Shown: positions 27,598 to 36,858, counted from the first letter of the stretch. The stretch: 64,000 bases of DNA from Candidatus Corynebacterium faecigallinarum (GCA_019120175.1 DWVP01000019.1:1-64000), one strand, 5' to 3'. Notes: generated by a model from the sequence alone, not told the origin. A program made the numbers and translations.

Positions 27598-28758
27598 ATG
27601 CAGGACCAGGTGAACATCGGGATGGGACGCGCGGCGCGCCGCGTCTTCGGCTTCGACCAGATCGACATCGTCCCTTCGCGGCGGACCCGTTCGTCCCACG
27701 ACGTCGACACCACGTGGAAGATCGACGCCTACCGTTTCGACATCCCGATCATGGCGCACCCGTCGGATGCCGTGGTGACCCCCGAGTTCGCCGTGGAGTT
27801 CGGCCGCCTGGGTGGTCTGCCGGTGATCAACGCCGAGGGACTGTGGGGACGTCACCGCGATCTGGACGCCGCGCTGGAGAAGGTCCGCACCGCCGCCGGT
27901 GCCGGTGACCCGCTGGGGCTGCCAGGTGCCGACGGTGACGACTTCGCCGCGCAGCGCGTCCTGCAGGAACTGCACTCCGCCCCGCTGGACACCGGCCTGC
28001 TGGTCGAGCGTCTGGCCGAGGTCCGCGACTCCGGGGTGACCTTCGGTGTCCGGGTCTCGCCGCAGCGGGCACGTGAGCTGGCCCCGGCACTGATCGCCTC
28101 CGGGATCGACCTGCTGGTCATCCAGGGAACCCTGGTCTCCGCCGAGCACGTGTACTCCGACGGTGAGCCGCTGAACCTCAAGGAGTTCATCGGCTCACTG
28201 GACGTCCCGGTCATCGCCGGTGGTGTGGTGGACTACACCACCGCGATGCACCTGATGCGTACCGGTGCCGCCGGTGTGATCGTCGGCGCCGGTGCCACGA
28301 CCAACGCCCAGGCGCTCGGTATCGACGTGCCGATGGCCACCGCCGTCGCCGATGCCGCCGCCGCCCGCCTGGACTACCTCGACGAGACCGGCGGACGCTA
28401 TGTCCACGTCATCGCCGACTCGCACCTGTCGGTCTCCGGTGACATCGCCAAGGCGATCGCCTGCGGTGCGGACGCGGTCGCCCTGGGCGCCCCGCTGGCG
28501 CTGGCGGAAGTGGCCGGTGGGCGCGGCCACTACTGGCCTGCGGTGGCCGCCCACCCGAGCCTGCCGCGTGGCGAGGCGGAGGCGGTGTTCGGCGTGCTCG
28601 GCACCCGCAGTACCGTCCCGCTGGAGAAGTTGCTCTTCGGCCCGACGGATAACCCCTACGGTGAGGAGAACCTCGTCGGCGGGCTGCGCCGGTCGATGGC
28701 CAAGTGCGGTTACACCGACCTGAAGAGCTTCCAGAAGGTTCCGCTGGCGGTGCGTTAG
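27598..28758 (+). CDS. guaB3: GuaB3 family IMP dehydrogenase-related protein
   Basis: A 386-residue IMPDH/GMP-reductase paralogue of the actinobacterial GuaB3 family, without CBS domains. It starts VNIGMGRAARRVFGFDQIDIVPSRRTRSS, shares barrel motifs (GRLGGLPVINAEG, DLLVIQGTLVSAEHV, GAAGVIVGAGATT, ADSHLSVSGDIAKAIACGADAVALG), but lacks the GPGSICTT catalytic cysteine loop of IMPDH, so IMPDH activity is not expected from sequence. ATG 27598 is preferred to GTG 27589, which is only 1-2 nt from AGGA. Operon with guaB. Confidence 0.92.
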   Translation: MQDQVNIGMGRAARRVFGFDQIDIVPSRRTRSSHDVDTTWKIDAYRFDIPIMAHPSDAVVTPEFAVEFGRLGGLPVINAEGLWGRHRDLDAALEKVRTAAGAGDPLGLPGADGDDFAAQRVLQELHSAPLDTGLLVERLAEVRDSGVTFGVRVSPQRARELAPALIASGIDLLVIQGTLVSAEHVYSDGEPLNLKEFIGSLDVPVIAGGVVDYTTAMHLMRTGAAGVIVGAGATTNAQALGIDVPMATAVADAAAARLDYLDETGGRYVHVIADSHLSVSGDIAKAIACGADAVALGAPLALAEVAGGRGHYWPAVAAHPSLPRGEAEAVFGVLGTRSTVPLEKLLFGPTDNPYGEENLVGGLRRSMAKCGYTDLKSFQKVPLAVR

Positions 28759-28795
28759 GATGCGCGCCGCGCCCACCGCTCTCCCCGCCGGCGAT

Positions 28796-28862
28796 GTCAG
28801 AAGGGTGGGATGAATCGTCGGTTTCCGAGAGGGATAACGACGATTCATCCCACCCTTCTGAC
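28796..28862. repeat. Perfect 25-bp inverted repeat, 17-nt loop, after guaB3
   Basis: The left arm 28796-28820 begins GTCAGAAGGGTGGGATGAAT and the right arm 28838-28862 is its exact reverse complement, 25 of 25. One more G-U and one A-T pair could extend it. There is no U-run on either side (GTGCTTGAGG follows). It is much longer than any other hairpin in the window. It lies between convergent guaB3 and the small gene at 28899, so it could be a bidirectional terminator, but perfect identity over 25 bp also fits a small mobile or REP-like palindromic unit. Confidence 0.85.
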
Positions 28863-28898
28863 GTGCTTGAGGGAGATGCTCGCGTGAGGCAGGACACC

Positions 28899-29216
28899 TC
28901 AGGCGGTGTCCGCCTTGTCCCCGTCTGCGTTCCCGTCCGTGTACCCGGTCCGATTGCTCTCGTCCTGTTGCGGTCGGCTGTGCCGTAGTTCCTCGACGAG
29001 CTCGTCGAAGAAGTGCCGGACGTACGTCCAGCGTTCGGACGTGACGTTCATCAACTGGGGCAGTTCCTCGAGGGCATCGTGCTGGGCTCGCTGCTGGCGG
29101 TGCTCGGCGAGCTCCTCGCGGATCATGCGCAGGGACTCTTCAGCGTCGACGATGATCCGCTCGAGTTGGTCCTCGACCGGGTCGGTGTAGTCGTCGGGGG
29201 TGGTGTGGTCTGTCAT
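28899..29216 (-). CDS. Small acidic coiled-coil protein downstream of the Na/Pi cotransporter
   Basis: A 105-residue hypothetical. A long charged helix (DQLERIIVDAEESLRMIREELAEH and RWTYVRHFFDELVEELRHSR) is followed by an acidic Gly/Asp/Asn-rich tail; there is no signal peptide or membrane span. GGGGAGAG 9 nt upstream sets the start at 29216, 14 bp after the transporter stop, so the two form an operon. The helical layout recalls PhoU-like helices often attached to Na/Pi cotransporters, but similarity is too weak to claim that. Function unknown. Confidence 0.65.
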   Translation of the reverse strand: MTDHTTPDDYTDPVEDQLERIIVDAEESLRMIREELAEHRQQRAQHDALEELPQLMNVTSERWTYVRHFFDELVEELRHSRPQQDESNRTGYTDGNADGDKADTA

Positions 29217-29230
29217 GGCGGGTCTCTCCC

Positions 29231-30547
29231 CTAGAGAAGCACGGTCAGCAGGATGAGCAGCGCCGGCAGCACCAGGAACATGCCGATGACCCAGATGGCC
29301 ACATAGAGCTTGTTCTCCGCACCGAGCCTGGCCAGCGTGGTTGCACCCCACGGCGGGATCCACCGCAGGAACGGCAGCCCGTAGATCACGAGCAGGGCGA
29401 AGACGTTGTAGAGCACGTGGATGAAAGCGGCCTGCAGGGCGAGCTGCGCCTCGGCGCCGGAGAAGGCGAAGGCGGCGATCAGGGCGGTCAGGGTGGTGCC
29501 CACGTTGGCACCCAGGGTGAAGGGGTAGACCTGCTTGATGCTGAAGGTTCCGGACCCGGCCAGCGGGACGATCAGGGAGGTGGTGGTGGAGGAGGACTGC
29601 ACCATCACGGTGATCAGGGTGCCGGAGGTGATGCCGGAGACCGGGCCGCGTCCGATGGCGGTGTGCAGCACCTGCTTGGCGCGTCCGACCATGACGATCT
29701 TGAGCAGCTTGCCGATCATGTTGATCACACTGAGGATCAGGCCGATGCCCAGCAGGATCATCGCGATGCCGTCGAAGGGCGTGGGCAGGGGACTCAGTGC
29801 GCTGGTCATCAGGTCACCCAGCGGGTCGGTCAGGGTGGTGACCCCGGTGCCGAGGCCGCCGAAGACGGCGGCGAGCGGTCCGCCGTCGCTGCCGACGAGA
29901 TGCTCGGACATCCAGGCGGAGGACTTCTCCACCAGACCGAAGGTGAGCTCCAGGGGCAGGAAGATGATGACGGCGAGCAGGTTGTAGAAGTCGTGGATGG
30001 AGGCGGCGGCGAAGGCGCGGCGGAAGGACTCCTTGTCGCGCACCATGCCGAGGCTGACCAGGGTGCTTGTCACGGTGGTTCCGACGTTGGCGCCCATCAG
30101 CATGGGGATGGCGGTGGCCATCGGCAGTCCGCCGGCGACCAGTCCGACGATGATGGAGGTCACCGTGGAGGAGGACTGGATCAGCGCGGTGGCCAGCAGG
30201 CCGATCATCAGGGCGACCAGCGGGTTGGAGGCGAAGGCGAAGAGTTCCTCGGCCTGACCACCGGTGGCCGCCTTGAAGCCGTCGCCGACCACGGCGACCG
30301 CGGTGATCAGGATGTAGATCCCGACGGTGACGGAGATCCAGTTCGCCCACTGCAGGGCTTTGCCGGTGATGCCGAAACGTTCCAGCGGACTCCGGGGCGG
30401 TGCATCCTTGGCGTCTGCGGTCGCTGCGGCGTCGGCGGTTCCTGTGGTGTCGGCGATGTCTGCAGCGTCCTGTATGTCAGCGGTGGCGGAAGCGTCGGTT
30501 GCCTCGGTGGCCTCGGTGGTGCTGTCCTGGCTGGTTTTAGCCGGCAC
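29231..30547 (-). CDS. Na+/phosphate cotransporter, NptA / PF02690 family
   Basis: A 438-residue polytopic membrane protein of the Na/Pi cotransporter type II family. It has the inverted duplicated core with two QSSS signatures (ALIQSSSTVTS and VMVQSSSTTTS) and paired GANVGTT motifs, the substrate/ion site of the family. A disordered Ala/Asp/Thr-rich N-terminus (about 45 residues) precedes the first helix. GTG 30547 is proposed because GGAGA lies 7 nt upstream; ATG 30580/30583 are alternatives adding 11-12 residues. A PHO-like box and TACACT -10 lie upstream, suggesting induction by phosphate limitation. Confidence 0.9.
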   Translation of the reverse strand: MPAKTSQDSTTEATEATDASATADIQDAADIADTTGTADAAATADAKDAPPRSPLERFGITGKALQWANWISVTVGIYILITAVAVVGDGFKAATGGQAEELFAFASNPLVALMIGLLATALIQSSSTVTSIIVGLVAGGLPMATAIPMLMGANVGTTVTSTLVSLGMVRDKESFRRAFAAASIHDFYNLLAVIIFLPLELTFGLVEKSSAWMSEHLVGSDGGPLAAVFGGLGTGVTTLTDPLGDLMTSALSPLPTPFDGIAMILLGIGLILSVINMIGKLLKIVMVGRAKQVLHTAIGRGPVSGITSGTLITVMVQSSSTTTSLIVPLAGSGTFSIKQVYPFTLGANVGTTLTALIAAFAFSGAEAQLALQAAFIHVLYNVFALLVIYGLPFLRWIPPWGATTLARLGAENKLYVAIWVIGMFLVLPALLILLTVLL

Positions 30548-30615
30548 GGACCGTCTCCATTCGTTGTCGGGGTCTTCCATCATCGAACTGTGTCGAAACG
30601 TGAATCCGTCGTGAC

Positions 30616-30671
30616 AGTGTATGGTCTTCACCGCGAAACACCACAGTCACAGGGTGAACAGAAAGTGAACA
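30616..30671 (-). promoter_or_regulatory. PHO-box-like repeat and promoter of the Na/Pi cotransporter
   Basis: Read on the minus strand, TGTTCAC-TTTC-TGTTCAC (30671-30654) is a 7-bp direct repeat with a 4-bp A/T-rich spacer, i.e. an 11-bp period, the architecture of PHO boxes and close to the Streptomyces PhoP unit GTTCACC. A -10 hexamer TACACT follows at 30621-30616. A third, inverted copy (TGTTCAC on the plus strand) lies at 30685-30691, towards guaA. Binding by a PhoP/PhoR-type regulator is inferred. Confidence 0.65.
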
Positions 30672-30747
30672 TTCGGGATCGCCCTGTTCACGCGGGTGGG
30701 CGATCTCCCGGATGGGATGGCGGACGGTGTTCGGTAGGATGGGCCAC

Positions 30748-32352
30748 GTGACCCAGCAGCAGCAGTCCGGCGCATCGGCCGGCAGTCCCAGTCAAACTCC
30801 CCGCCCCGTGCTGGTCGTTGACTTCGGAGCACAGTACGCCCAGCTCATCGCACGTCGTGTGCGTGAGGCCCGGTTGTACTCCGAGGTCATCCCGCACACG
30901 ATGACCGCCGAGGAGGTCGCCGCGAAGAACCCGGCGGCGCTGATCCTCTCCGGTGGCCCGTCGTCGGTCTACGCCGACGGCGCCCCGGCCCTGCAGGGTG
31001 GCCTGCTGGAGCTCGGCGTCCCGGTCTTCGGTATCTGCTACGGCTTCCAGGCCATGACCCACGCCCTCGGCGGCACGGTCTCGCAGACCGGCGACCGCGA
31101 GTACGGCCGTACCGACGTCACCGTCGACGGCGGCTCGCTCCACGTCGGCTTCGAGACCACCCACAAGGTGTGGATGAGCCACGGCGACGCTGTCTCCGCC
31201 GCCCCCGAGGGCTTCGATGTCACCGCGCGCTCCGCCGGTGCCCCCGTCGCCGCCTTCGAGTGTGCCGCCAAGCAGATGGCCGGTGTGCAGTACCACCCGG
31301 AGGTCCTGCATTCCCCGCACGGCCAGGAGGTGCTGACCCGCTTCCTGTACGATATCGCCGGTCTGGAGCCCACCTGGACCGCCGGTAACATCGCCGAGCA
31401 GCTCATCGAGGCTGTGCGCGAGCAGGTCGGTCCGGAAGGACGCGCGATCTGCGGCCTGTCCGGCGGTGTGGACTCCGCCGTCGCCGCCGCCATCGTGCAG
31501 CGCGCCATCGGCGATCGTCTGACCTGTGTCTTCGTCGACCACGGTCTGCTGCGCCAGGGGGAGCGCGAGCAGGTCGAGACCGACTTCGTCGCCGCCACCG
31601 GTGCGAAGCTGATCACCGTCGACGAGCGTGCGGCTTTCCTGGACAAGTTGGCCGGGGTCTCCGATCCCGAAGCGAAGCGCAAGGCCATCGGTGCGGAGTT
31701 CATCCGTTCCTTCGAGCGTGCCGTCGCCGGTGTCCTGGAGGACGCCCCGGAGGGCTCCAGTGTCGACTTCCTGGTCCAGGGCACCCTGTACCCGGATGTC
31801 GTGGAGTCCGGTGGCGGTTCCGGCACCGCGAACATCAAGAGCCACCACAATGTCGGCGGTCTGCCGGACGACGTGGAGTTCACCCTCGTCGAGCCGCTGC
31901 GTCTGCTGTTCAAGGACGAGGTCCGTGCAGTCGGTCGCGAGCTCGGCCTGCCCGAGGTCATCGTCGGCCGTCAGCCGTTCCCGGGTCCGGGCCTGGGCAT
32001 CCGGATCATCGGTGAGGTCACCGCGGAGCGTCTGGAGATCCTGCGTGCTGCCGACGCCATCGCCCGCGAGGAGCTCACCGCCGCCGGCCTGGACAACACC
32101 ATCTGGCAGTGCCCGGTCGTGCTGCTGGCCGACGTCCGCTCCGTCGGTGTCCAGGGCGACGGCCGCACCTACGGTCACCCGGTGGTGCTGCGTCCCGTCT
32201 CCAGTGAGGACGCCATGACCGCCGACTGGACCCGCGTGCCCTACGAGACCCTCGAGCTGATCTCGACCCGCATCACCAACGAGGTCGCCGAGGTTAACCG
32301 CGTCGTGCTCGACGTGACGAGCAAGCCCCCGGGAACCATCGAGTGGGAGTGA
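30748..32352 (+). CDS. guaA: GMP synthase (glutamine-hydrolysing)
   Basis: A 534-residue GuaA that converts XMP to GMP, completing the pathway with guaB upstream. The N-terminal class-I amidotransferase (residues ~20-215) has the catalytic Cys in GICYGFQAM and His/Glu in [11 protein letters not shown]. The ATP-pyrophosphatase domain has the P-loop [13 protein letters not shown], and the C-terminal dimerisation domain ends [13 protein letters not shown] 30748 has TAGGAT 7 nt upstream (leaderless pattern); the upstream ATG codons overlap that hexamer. Terminated by a strong hairpin. Confidence 0.97.
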   Translation: MTQQQQSGASAGSPSQTPRPVLVVDFGAQYAQLIARRVREARLYSEVIPHTMTAEEVAAKNPAALILSGGPSSVYADGAPALQGGLLELGVPVFGICYGFQAMTHALGGTVSQTGDREYGRTDVTVDGGSLHVGFETTHKVWMSHGDAVSAAPEGFDVTARSAGAPVAAFECAAKQMAGVQYHPEVLHSPHGQEVLTRFLYDIAGLEPTWTAGNIAEQLIEAVREQVGPEGRAICGLSGGVDSAVAAAIVQRAIGDRLTCVFVDHGLLRQGEREQVETDFVAATGAKLITVDERAAFLDKLAGVSDPEAKRKAIGAEFIRSFERAVAGVLEDAPEGSSVDFLVQGTLYPDVVESGGGSGTANIKSHHNVGGLPDDVEFTLVEPLRLLFKDEVRAVGRELGLPEVIVGRQPFPGPGLGIRIIGEVTAERLEILRAADAIAREELTAAGLDNTIWQCPVVLLADVRSVGVQGDGRTYGHPVVLRPVSSEDAMTADWTRVPYETLELISTRITNEVAEVNRVVLDVTSKPPGTIEWE

Positions 32353-32391
32353 CGCATCGGTCGGCCTTGTGGCCGGTCTGATGCATGAACA

Positions 32392-32436
32392 GCGCCCCGT
32401 CGAGGATGATCCTCGGCGGGGCGCCGTTGTCTTTCC
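32392..32436 (+). terminator. Terminator after guaA
   Basis: GCGCCCCG (32392-32399) / CGGGGCGC (32417-32424) with an inner GAGGAT/ATCCTC stem, then GTTGTCTTTCC. The T-rich tail is partly duplicated (TGTCTTTCCGGGT twice). Confidence 0.8.
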
Positions 32437-32454
32437 GGGTTGTCTTTCCGGGTG

Positions 32455-32895
32455 CTACTTCCGTGCTTTCGCCGCGACGATCTCCTCGAGCTCGCGGGTG
32501 CCGTCCAGCCTCGGGGTGACCTGCCAGATGTAGGCACCGGCGACGATCCAGACCAGGACGGCGATGGCCCAGTTGTCGATCTGGAACGGGGGGAGCAGCA
32601 TCAGTGCGAGCCACACGGGGAACAGTGGGACGATTTGCTTGACCCGGGTGGTGTAGCGCTGGCCGTTGGCCTCCACGGCGGCCCTGACGTCGCGCCGGTA
32701 GGGGTGGCTGAAGAGCCAGGCCAGACCGGCGCCGAGGAATACCACCATCAGGGCGACCCGGATGCCGGTGGGCAGGGGGGTGGCGAGCGCGCCGACCCCG
32801 ACACCCATCAGTGCCGCGGCACCGGCGCGGACCGGACGTGGGGTCTCCGGTGTGGGGTTGACTGCGGGGGATTCCTTCTTCGCGCTGGTGGACAT
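32455..32895 (-). CDS. Small four-helix membrane protein
   Basis: A 146-residue protein. After a ~22-residue polar N-terminus come two hydrophobic segments (AGAAALMGVGVGALATPLPTG; VALMVVFLGAGLAWLF), a cytoplasm-like basic loop HPYRRDVRAAVEANGQRY, and two more (IVPLFPVWLALMLLPP; AIAVLVWIVAGAYIW), ending in a charged tail. TAGACT lies 8 nt before ATG 32895 (leaderless pattern). No family is recognised with confidence; it is divergent from imuA' across the SOS region. Function unknown. Confidence 0.75.
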   Translation of the reverse strand: MSTSAKKESPAVNPTPETPRPVRAGAAALMGVGVGALATPLPTGIRVALMVVFLGAGLAWLFSHPYRRDVRAAVEANGQRYTTRVKQIVPLFPVWLALMLLPPFQIDNWAIAVLVWIVAGAYIWQVTPRLDGTRELEEIVAAKARK

Positions 32896-32962
32896 GGCTG
32901 ACCAGTCTAGCCGGGGAGAACTGTTTGACGGTCACTATGGGGAAGCCTACGATCGACGTACT

Positions 32963-32979
32963 AAGAACGCATGTTCGAA
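32963..32979. promoter_or_regulatory. LexA (SOS) box upstream of imuA'-imuB
   Basis: AAGAACGCATGTTCGA closely matches the actinobacterial SOS box TCGAACNNNNGTTCGA, with mismatches only at the outer left bases. A -10 hexamer TAGTGT lies at 33009-33014 and the gene starts at 33054. The site sits in the region expected for LexA repression of the mutasome genes, and a stronger box controls dnaE2 at 42004. Confidence 0.75.
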
Positions 32980-33053
32980 TTATGAACGTTGCTGTCCGGT
33001 GGTCGTTGTAGTGTGACCGGCAGGATCGGCACGATGGAAGGAGGTGGTTGGTG

Positions 33054-33860
33054 ATGGGAGCGGTGCGGTCGGCTGGTGATGTCAGTGACATTGTCGCTAC
33101 CACTGGAACGGGTGTGCGGGAGAAGAAGGATGTGGTCGCGGAGCTGCGCGGGCGGATCGCCCGGATCGGCGGCGCGGTTCCGACTGCCGCTCCGGCAGCA
33201 CCTGCCCCCGCGTCTGAGCCGGCTTCTCCCAGTACCGGTGTCGAGTCTGCCACCGGCTCTTTCGCCAGCACTGTCGCGGTCCCCGGATGGCTGGGTCAGC
33301 ACCTGGTCAGTGGGGGACTGCCCCGGGGTGCAGTCACTGTGGCACAGGACTGTCCGGCCGCCCTCGTTGACCTGCTCGCCGTGCTCACCGCCACCGGAGG
33401 GTGTGCGGCGGTGGTCGGACATCCGCGACTGGCGTTGGCCGCGGTGGCGGCCGCCGGTGGGGACCTGGACCGACTGGTGGTGGTCCCGGACCCCGCCCCG
33501 CACGCCACCGCGGTGCTCGGCACCCTGGTGGACGGACTCGACCTGGTGCTCTACCGGCCACCGCAGGCGGTCGCACCCACGGCGGCACGGCCGGTGGAGG
33601 CACGGCTGCGGCGCGGTGACTGCGCCCTGCTGGTCTGCGGCGACCAGCAGTCGTGGCCGACCGCCCGGCTGCATCTGCAATGGCAGACCGGGGAGGTCAC
33701 CGGCCTGGGACGTGGATCCGGCCGGGTGCGTGAGGTGACCGTCGCCGGGAAACTGTGGGGTCAGGGTCAGCCGCCGCAGACCTTCACCGCAGCCGTCGGT
33801 GGTGCGGACAGTACCGCTACCGCACCCCTCAGCACCGTGCCACAGGAGCGTGCGCTGTGA
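33054..33860 (+). CDS. imuA: ImuA'-type RecA-like accessory protein of the SOS mutasome
   Basis: A 268-residue protein related to ImuA'/RecA-fold proteins found upstream of ImuB in actinobacteria. A conserved GWLGQHLVSGGLPRGAVTVAQ (about residues 76-96) occupies the place of the RecA P-loop but lacks a GKT Walker lysine. Later parts (ALLVCGDQQSWPTARLHLQWQ) match the distal ImuA fold. The N-terminal 60 residues are Ala/Pro-rich. GAAGGAGG 9 nt upstream of ATG 33054 (6 nt from GTG 33051) marks the start. The stop overlaps imuB (GTGA). It is required with ImuB and DnaE2 for damage-induced mutagenesis in mycobacteria. Confidence 0.8.
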   Translation: MGAVRSAGDVSDIVATTGTGVREKKDVVAELRGRIARIGGAVPTAAPAAPAPASEPASPSTGVESATGSFASTVAVPGWLGQHLVSGGLPRGAVTVAQDCPAALVDLLAVLTATGGCAAVVGHPRLALAAVAAAGGDLDRLVVVPDPAPHATAVLGTLVDGLDLVLYRPPQAVAPTAARPVEARLRRGDCALLVCGDQQSWPTARLHLQWQTGEVTGLGRGSGRVREVTVAGKLWGQGQPPQTFTAAVGGADSTATAPLSTVPQERAL

Positions 33861-35512
33861 GTCGGGTGCTGGCGCTGTGGTTCCCGGACTGGCCGGTGTA
33901 TGTCGTCGCCCGTCGTCGGGGCTGGGATCTGCTCGCCCCGGCGGCAGTGGTGGACAACCACCGGATCCACGCCGCCAATGCCGCGGCCCGTGGTGCCGGG
34001 GTGCGTCCGGGGATGAAGGAACGCCATGCCCTGGGTACCTGTCCGGCCCTGCAGGTCGGTGAGGTCGAGGAGGGCGCCGAGGCTACCGCCCACGAGGAGG
34101 TCCTCACCGCCCTGGAACAGGTCGCCGCCGGGGTCGAGACATTGCGACCCGGGCTGCTCGCCTTCCCCGCAGCACCACTGGCCCGCTACTACGGCGCGGA
34201 GGAACGGGCCGGCGAGCTGCTGGTGGATGCCGCCGCGCAGGCCGGGGTGGACTGCCTGGCCGGTGCCGCCGATGACCTGGTCACCGCCGTCTGGGCCGCA
34301 CGGCAGGGGCGCAGCATCGGCCCCGGGGCCTCGGCGGCATACCTGGCCGGACTGCCGTTGCGCATCCTCGTCGCCGAGCCGTCGCTGGGGTGCCCGAAGG
34401 AGATGGTGGATGTCCTGTCACAGCTGGGCATCCGCACCCTGGCGGACTTCACCGCCCTGCCGCGCCGGGATGTCGCCGGACGTTTCGGTGCCGAGGCGGT
34501 CTACTGGCACCGGATCGCCGCCGGCGAACCGGAGCGTCCGGTGTCGTCGGCGCGGATCGCCGCCCCGATGGAGGCCCGGGTGGAGCCGGACGACCCGGTG
34601 GCCGACACCGCCGCCGCGGCCTTCCTGGCACGTCAGGCGGCCGTCCGGCTGCACGGGATGCTCGCGGATGCCGGGCAGGTGTGCCTGCGACTGGCGGTGC
34701 GCGCCCACCTCGACCCGCCACCGGGGTACGAGGGGCCGTTGAGCGTGGAACGGGTCTGGCGGTGCCGGGAGCCACTGACCGAGGAGGACACCGCCCAACG
34801 GGTGCGGTGGCAGCTCGACGGGTGGCTGACCCGCGTCCGCGGCAGCCGCGCCGACACGGACACAGAGACCGGTGCAGACACGGATTCCCCCGACGGTGTC
34901 GGCGGGATCCGGGCGATCGAGCTGGTGCCGGTGGAGTGCCTGCCCGCAGGGGAGATCGTCGACGCCCTGTGGGGCGGACCCGATGCCGGGATCCGTGCCG
35001 CCCGCGCCGCCGCTGCCCGGGCCCAGGCGTTGATCGGTACCCAGGGTGTGCTGCGTCCGGTGCACCGCGGCGGACGTGGTGTCGCCGGACGGGTCGTCGC
35101 CGTGCCCTACGGGGAGAGCGACCCGGAACAGGTCACCGCATTACTCACCCGGGACTGGGCCGGGGAACTCCCCGCCCCGTTGCCTGCCCTCGTCGGGGCA
35201 CCGGAACATGCTGCAGCAGAACGGGACACGCCGCGTCCCAACCACCCGGCCGCCGGCGTCCACCTGCTGGATGCCGACGGGGCCCCGGTGTGGGTGACCG
35301 GGCGGGCGCTGATGAGTGCGCTGCCGGAAGCGATGCGGTGGGGTAACCGCACCCACCGCATCACCGGCTGGGCCGGCCCCTGGCCGGTCGACGAACAGTG
35401 GTGGACACCCTCCCCACGTCGCTACGCCCGGCTGCAGGTCTCCACCGACGAGCCCGCCGCCTACCTGCTGGTGTGCCGGGGCAAGGCCTGGCGTATCGAG
35501 GCGACCTACTGA
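33857..35512 (+). CDS. imuB: ImuB, catalytically degenerate Y-family polymerase-like protein
   Basis: A 551-residue ImuB. The N-terminal Y-family palm/fingers region starts SRVLALWFPDWPVYVVA, where the DxD-type catalytic motif of DinB/Pol IV is replaced by PDWPV, as in all ImuB proteins. Other Y-family landmarks are present (HAANAAARGAGVRPGMK; PLRILVAEPSLG, IRTLADFTALPRRDVAGRFG helix-hairpin-helix). The C-terminal ~200 residues are the ImuB-specific region that links the beta clamp and DnaE2. GTG 33857 has AGGAG 8 nt upstream. ImuB acts as adaptor in the SOS mutasome; its partner dnaE2 lies 6.5 kb downstream. Confidence 0.93.
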   Translation: MSRVLALWFPDWPVYVVARRRGWDLLAPAAVVDNHRIHAANAAARGAGVRPGMKERHALGTCPALQVGEVEEGAEATAHEEVLTALEQVAAGVETLRPGLLAFPAAPLARYYGAEERAGELLVDAAAQAGVDCLAGAADDLVTAVWAARQGRSIGPGASAAYLAGLPLRILVAEPSLGCPKEMVDVLSQLGIRTLADFTALPRRDVAGRFGAEAVYWHRIAAGEPERPVSSARIAAPMEARVEPDDPVADTAAAAFLARQAAVRLHGMLADAGQVCLRLAVRAHLDPPPGYEGPLSVERVWRCREPLTEEDTAQRVRWQLDGWLTRVRGSRADTDTETGADTDSPDGVGGIRAIELVPVECLPAGEIVDALWGGPDAGIRAARAAAARAQALIGTQGVLRPVHRGGRGVAGRVVAVPYGESDPEQVTALLTRDWAGELPAPLPALVGAPEHAAAERDTPRPNHPAAGVHLLDADGAPVWVTGRALMSALPEAMRWGNRTHRITGWAGPWPVDEQWWTPSPRRYARLQVSTDEPAAYLLVCRGKAWRIEATY

Positions 35513-35592
35513 CGGGGCCGAGAAGTGTGTTTCTGACTTCCCGGAGTAATGTCGATCGTGGAGAAACAAGTGAAAAATAAGGGAATATCCCG

Positions 35593-36858
35593 ATGTACAC
35601 CCTCACCGCACGCCGCTGCCTGGCACTGATCGGAAGTGCCGTCCTCACCGCCGGACTGTTCATAGGCTCGACCATCGCCGAACCACGGTCGGGTTCATCA
35701 GCCGACCTGTCCTCAGCAGCATCCTCGTCATTTCCGGAAAGCTCGATCATCACACCGGAGCATGATGACGGCCGATGGTTGGGAAGCTGGAATGCCTCAA
35801 TGGCACTTCCCGGTGGGGCAGGCACGGTCTCCGGCGACGGATTCGTCGACACCACACTGCTCCAGTCCGTGCACCTGTCGATCGGTGGGAAGTCCCTCCG
35901 CGTGCGTCTGGCAAACACCTACGGCACCGGGCCGCTGGACGTGGGGGCCGTCACCGTCGCAGGAGGTACGCCGGTGACCTTCCATGGCTCAGAGCAGGTC
36001 ACCATTCCCGCCGGTGCCGAGTGGATCTCGGACGTGGTACCCATCCAGGTTGAAGCGAACTCCGACCTCGACGTGCGCATCTACCTGCCAGGCCCCACCG
36101 GGCCCGCGACAACGCACCCGTTGGGGATGGCCACGTCCTACCGTGCGGACGGCAACCAGACGGTCGGGGACGAGAGTGCCTTCGCCCCTCTTGATGAGGC
36201 GCGCTATTTCCTCGGTGGGGTCGACGTGACATCCACCGCCAAGAGCTCGACCGTGTTCTTCGGCGATTCCATCACCGACGGTCACTCCTCCACGGTGGAC
36301 GCCAACCTGCGGTACCCGGATCAGGTCGCCGACCGTCTCCTGCAACGTCCGGCCGAGCTGCAGTGCGGGGTGCTGAACTCCGGTATCAGCGGAAACAGAC
36401 TTCTTGAGGACGCTGGTACCCACGGTGTCTCCGCGATGACACGCTTCGACAGGGACGTCCTCGCCCGGCAGGGTGTGGGCACCGTGGTGCTGCTCGAGGG
36501 GATCAACGACATCGGGCGGACCCAGAGTGAGGTGTCCGTTGTCGAATTGATCGCACTCCATCAGCAGCTCGTCGACCGGGCCCGCGACCACGGGCTCCGC
36601 ATCGTCGGAGCGACGCTCACCCCGTACCGCGGCGCCAGTTACTTCACCGAGAATGGTGAGAGGACCCGACAGGCGCTCAACGAGTGGATCCGTACGTCCG
36701 GGACCTACGATGACGTGATCGACTTCGACGAGGTCATCCGTGGTCCCGGGAACCCGGAGATCGTCAACCCGCCTTTCGATCCTGGTGACCACCTCCATCC
36801 GAATGACGCGGGATACGCCGCCATGGCGGACGCCGTGGACCTTGATGCGATCTGCTGA
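35593..36858 (+). CDS. Secreted SGNH/GDSL hydrolase
   Basis: A 421-residue exported esterase. The signal peptide (residues 1-30, ALIGSAVLTAGLFIGSTIA) is followed by a Ser-rich linker and a jelly-roll-like N-terminal domain (about 55-205). The SGNH hydrolase domain (about 210-421) has block I FFGDSITDG with the catalytic Ser, block II NSGISGNRLL, block III EGINDIG and block V DHLHPNDAGY with the catalytic Asp-His. All four catalytic or oxyanion residues are intact. The layout matches secreted acetyl-xylan/rhamnogalacturonan-type or lipid esterases; the substrate cannot be told. The 80-bp leader is unusually A/T-rich for the window. Confidence 0.88.
   Translation: MYTLTARRCLALIGSAVLTAGLFIGSTIAEPRSGSSADLSSAASSSFPESSIITPEHDDGRWLGSWNASMALPGGAGTVSGDGFVDTTLLQSVHLSIGGKSLRVRLANTYGTGPLDVGAVTVAGGTPVTFHGSEQVTIPAGAEWISDVVPIQVEANSDLDVRIYLPGPTGPATTHPLGMATSYRADGNQTVGDESAFAPLDEARYFLGGVDVTSTAKSSTVFFGDSITDGHSSTVDANLRYPDQVADRLLQRPAELQCGVLNSGISGNRLLEDAGTHGVSAMTRFDRDVLARQGVGTVVLLEGINDIGRTQSEVSVVELIALHQQLVDRARDHGLRIVGATLTPYRGASYFTENGERTRQALNEWIRTSGTYDDVIDFDEVIRGPGNPEIVNPPFDPGDHLHPNDAGYAAMADAVDLDAIC

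Noticed and set aside
30581..30600. TCGAACTGTGTCGAA upstream of the Na/Pi cotransporter, considered as a LexA box
   Set aside because: The halves are in direct, not inverted, orientation (TCGAA...TCGAA), so it does not fit the SOS palindrome.
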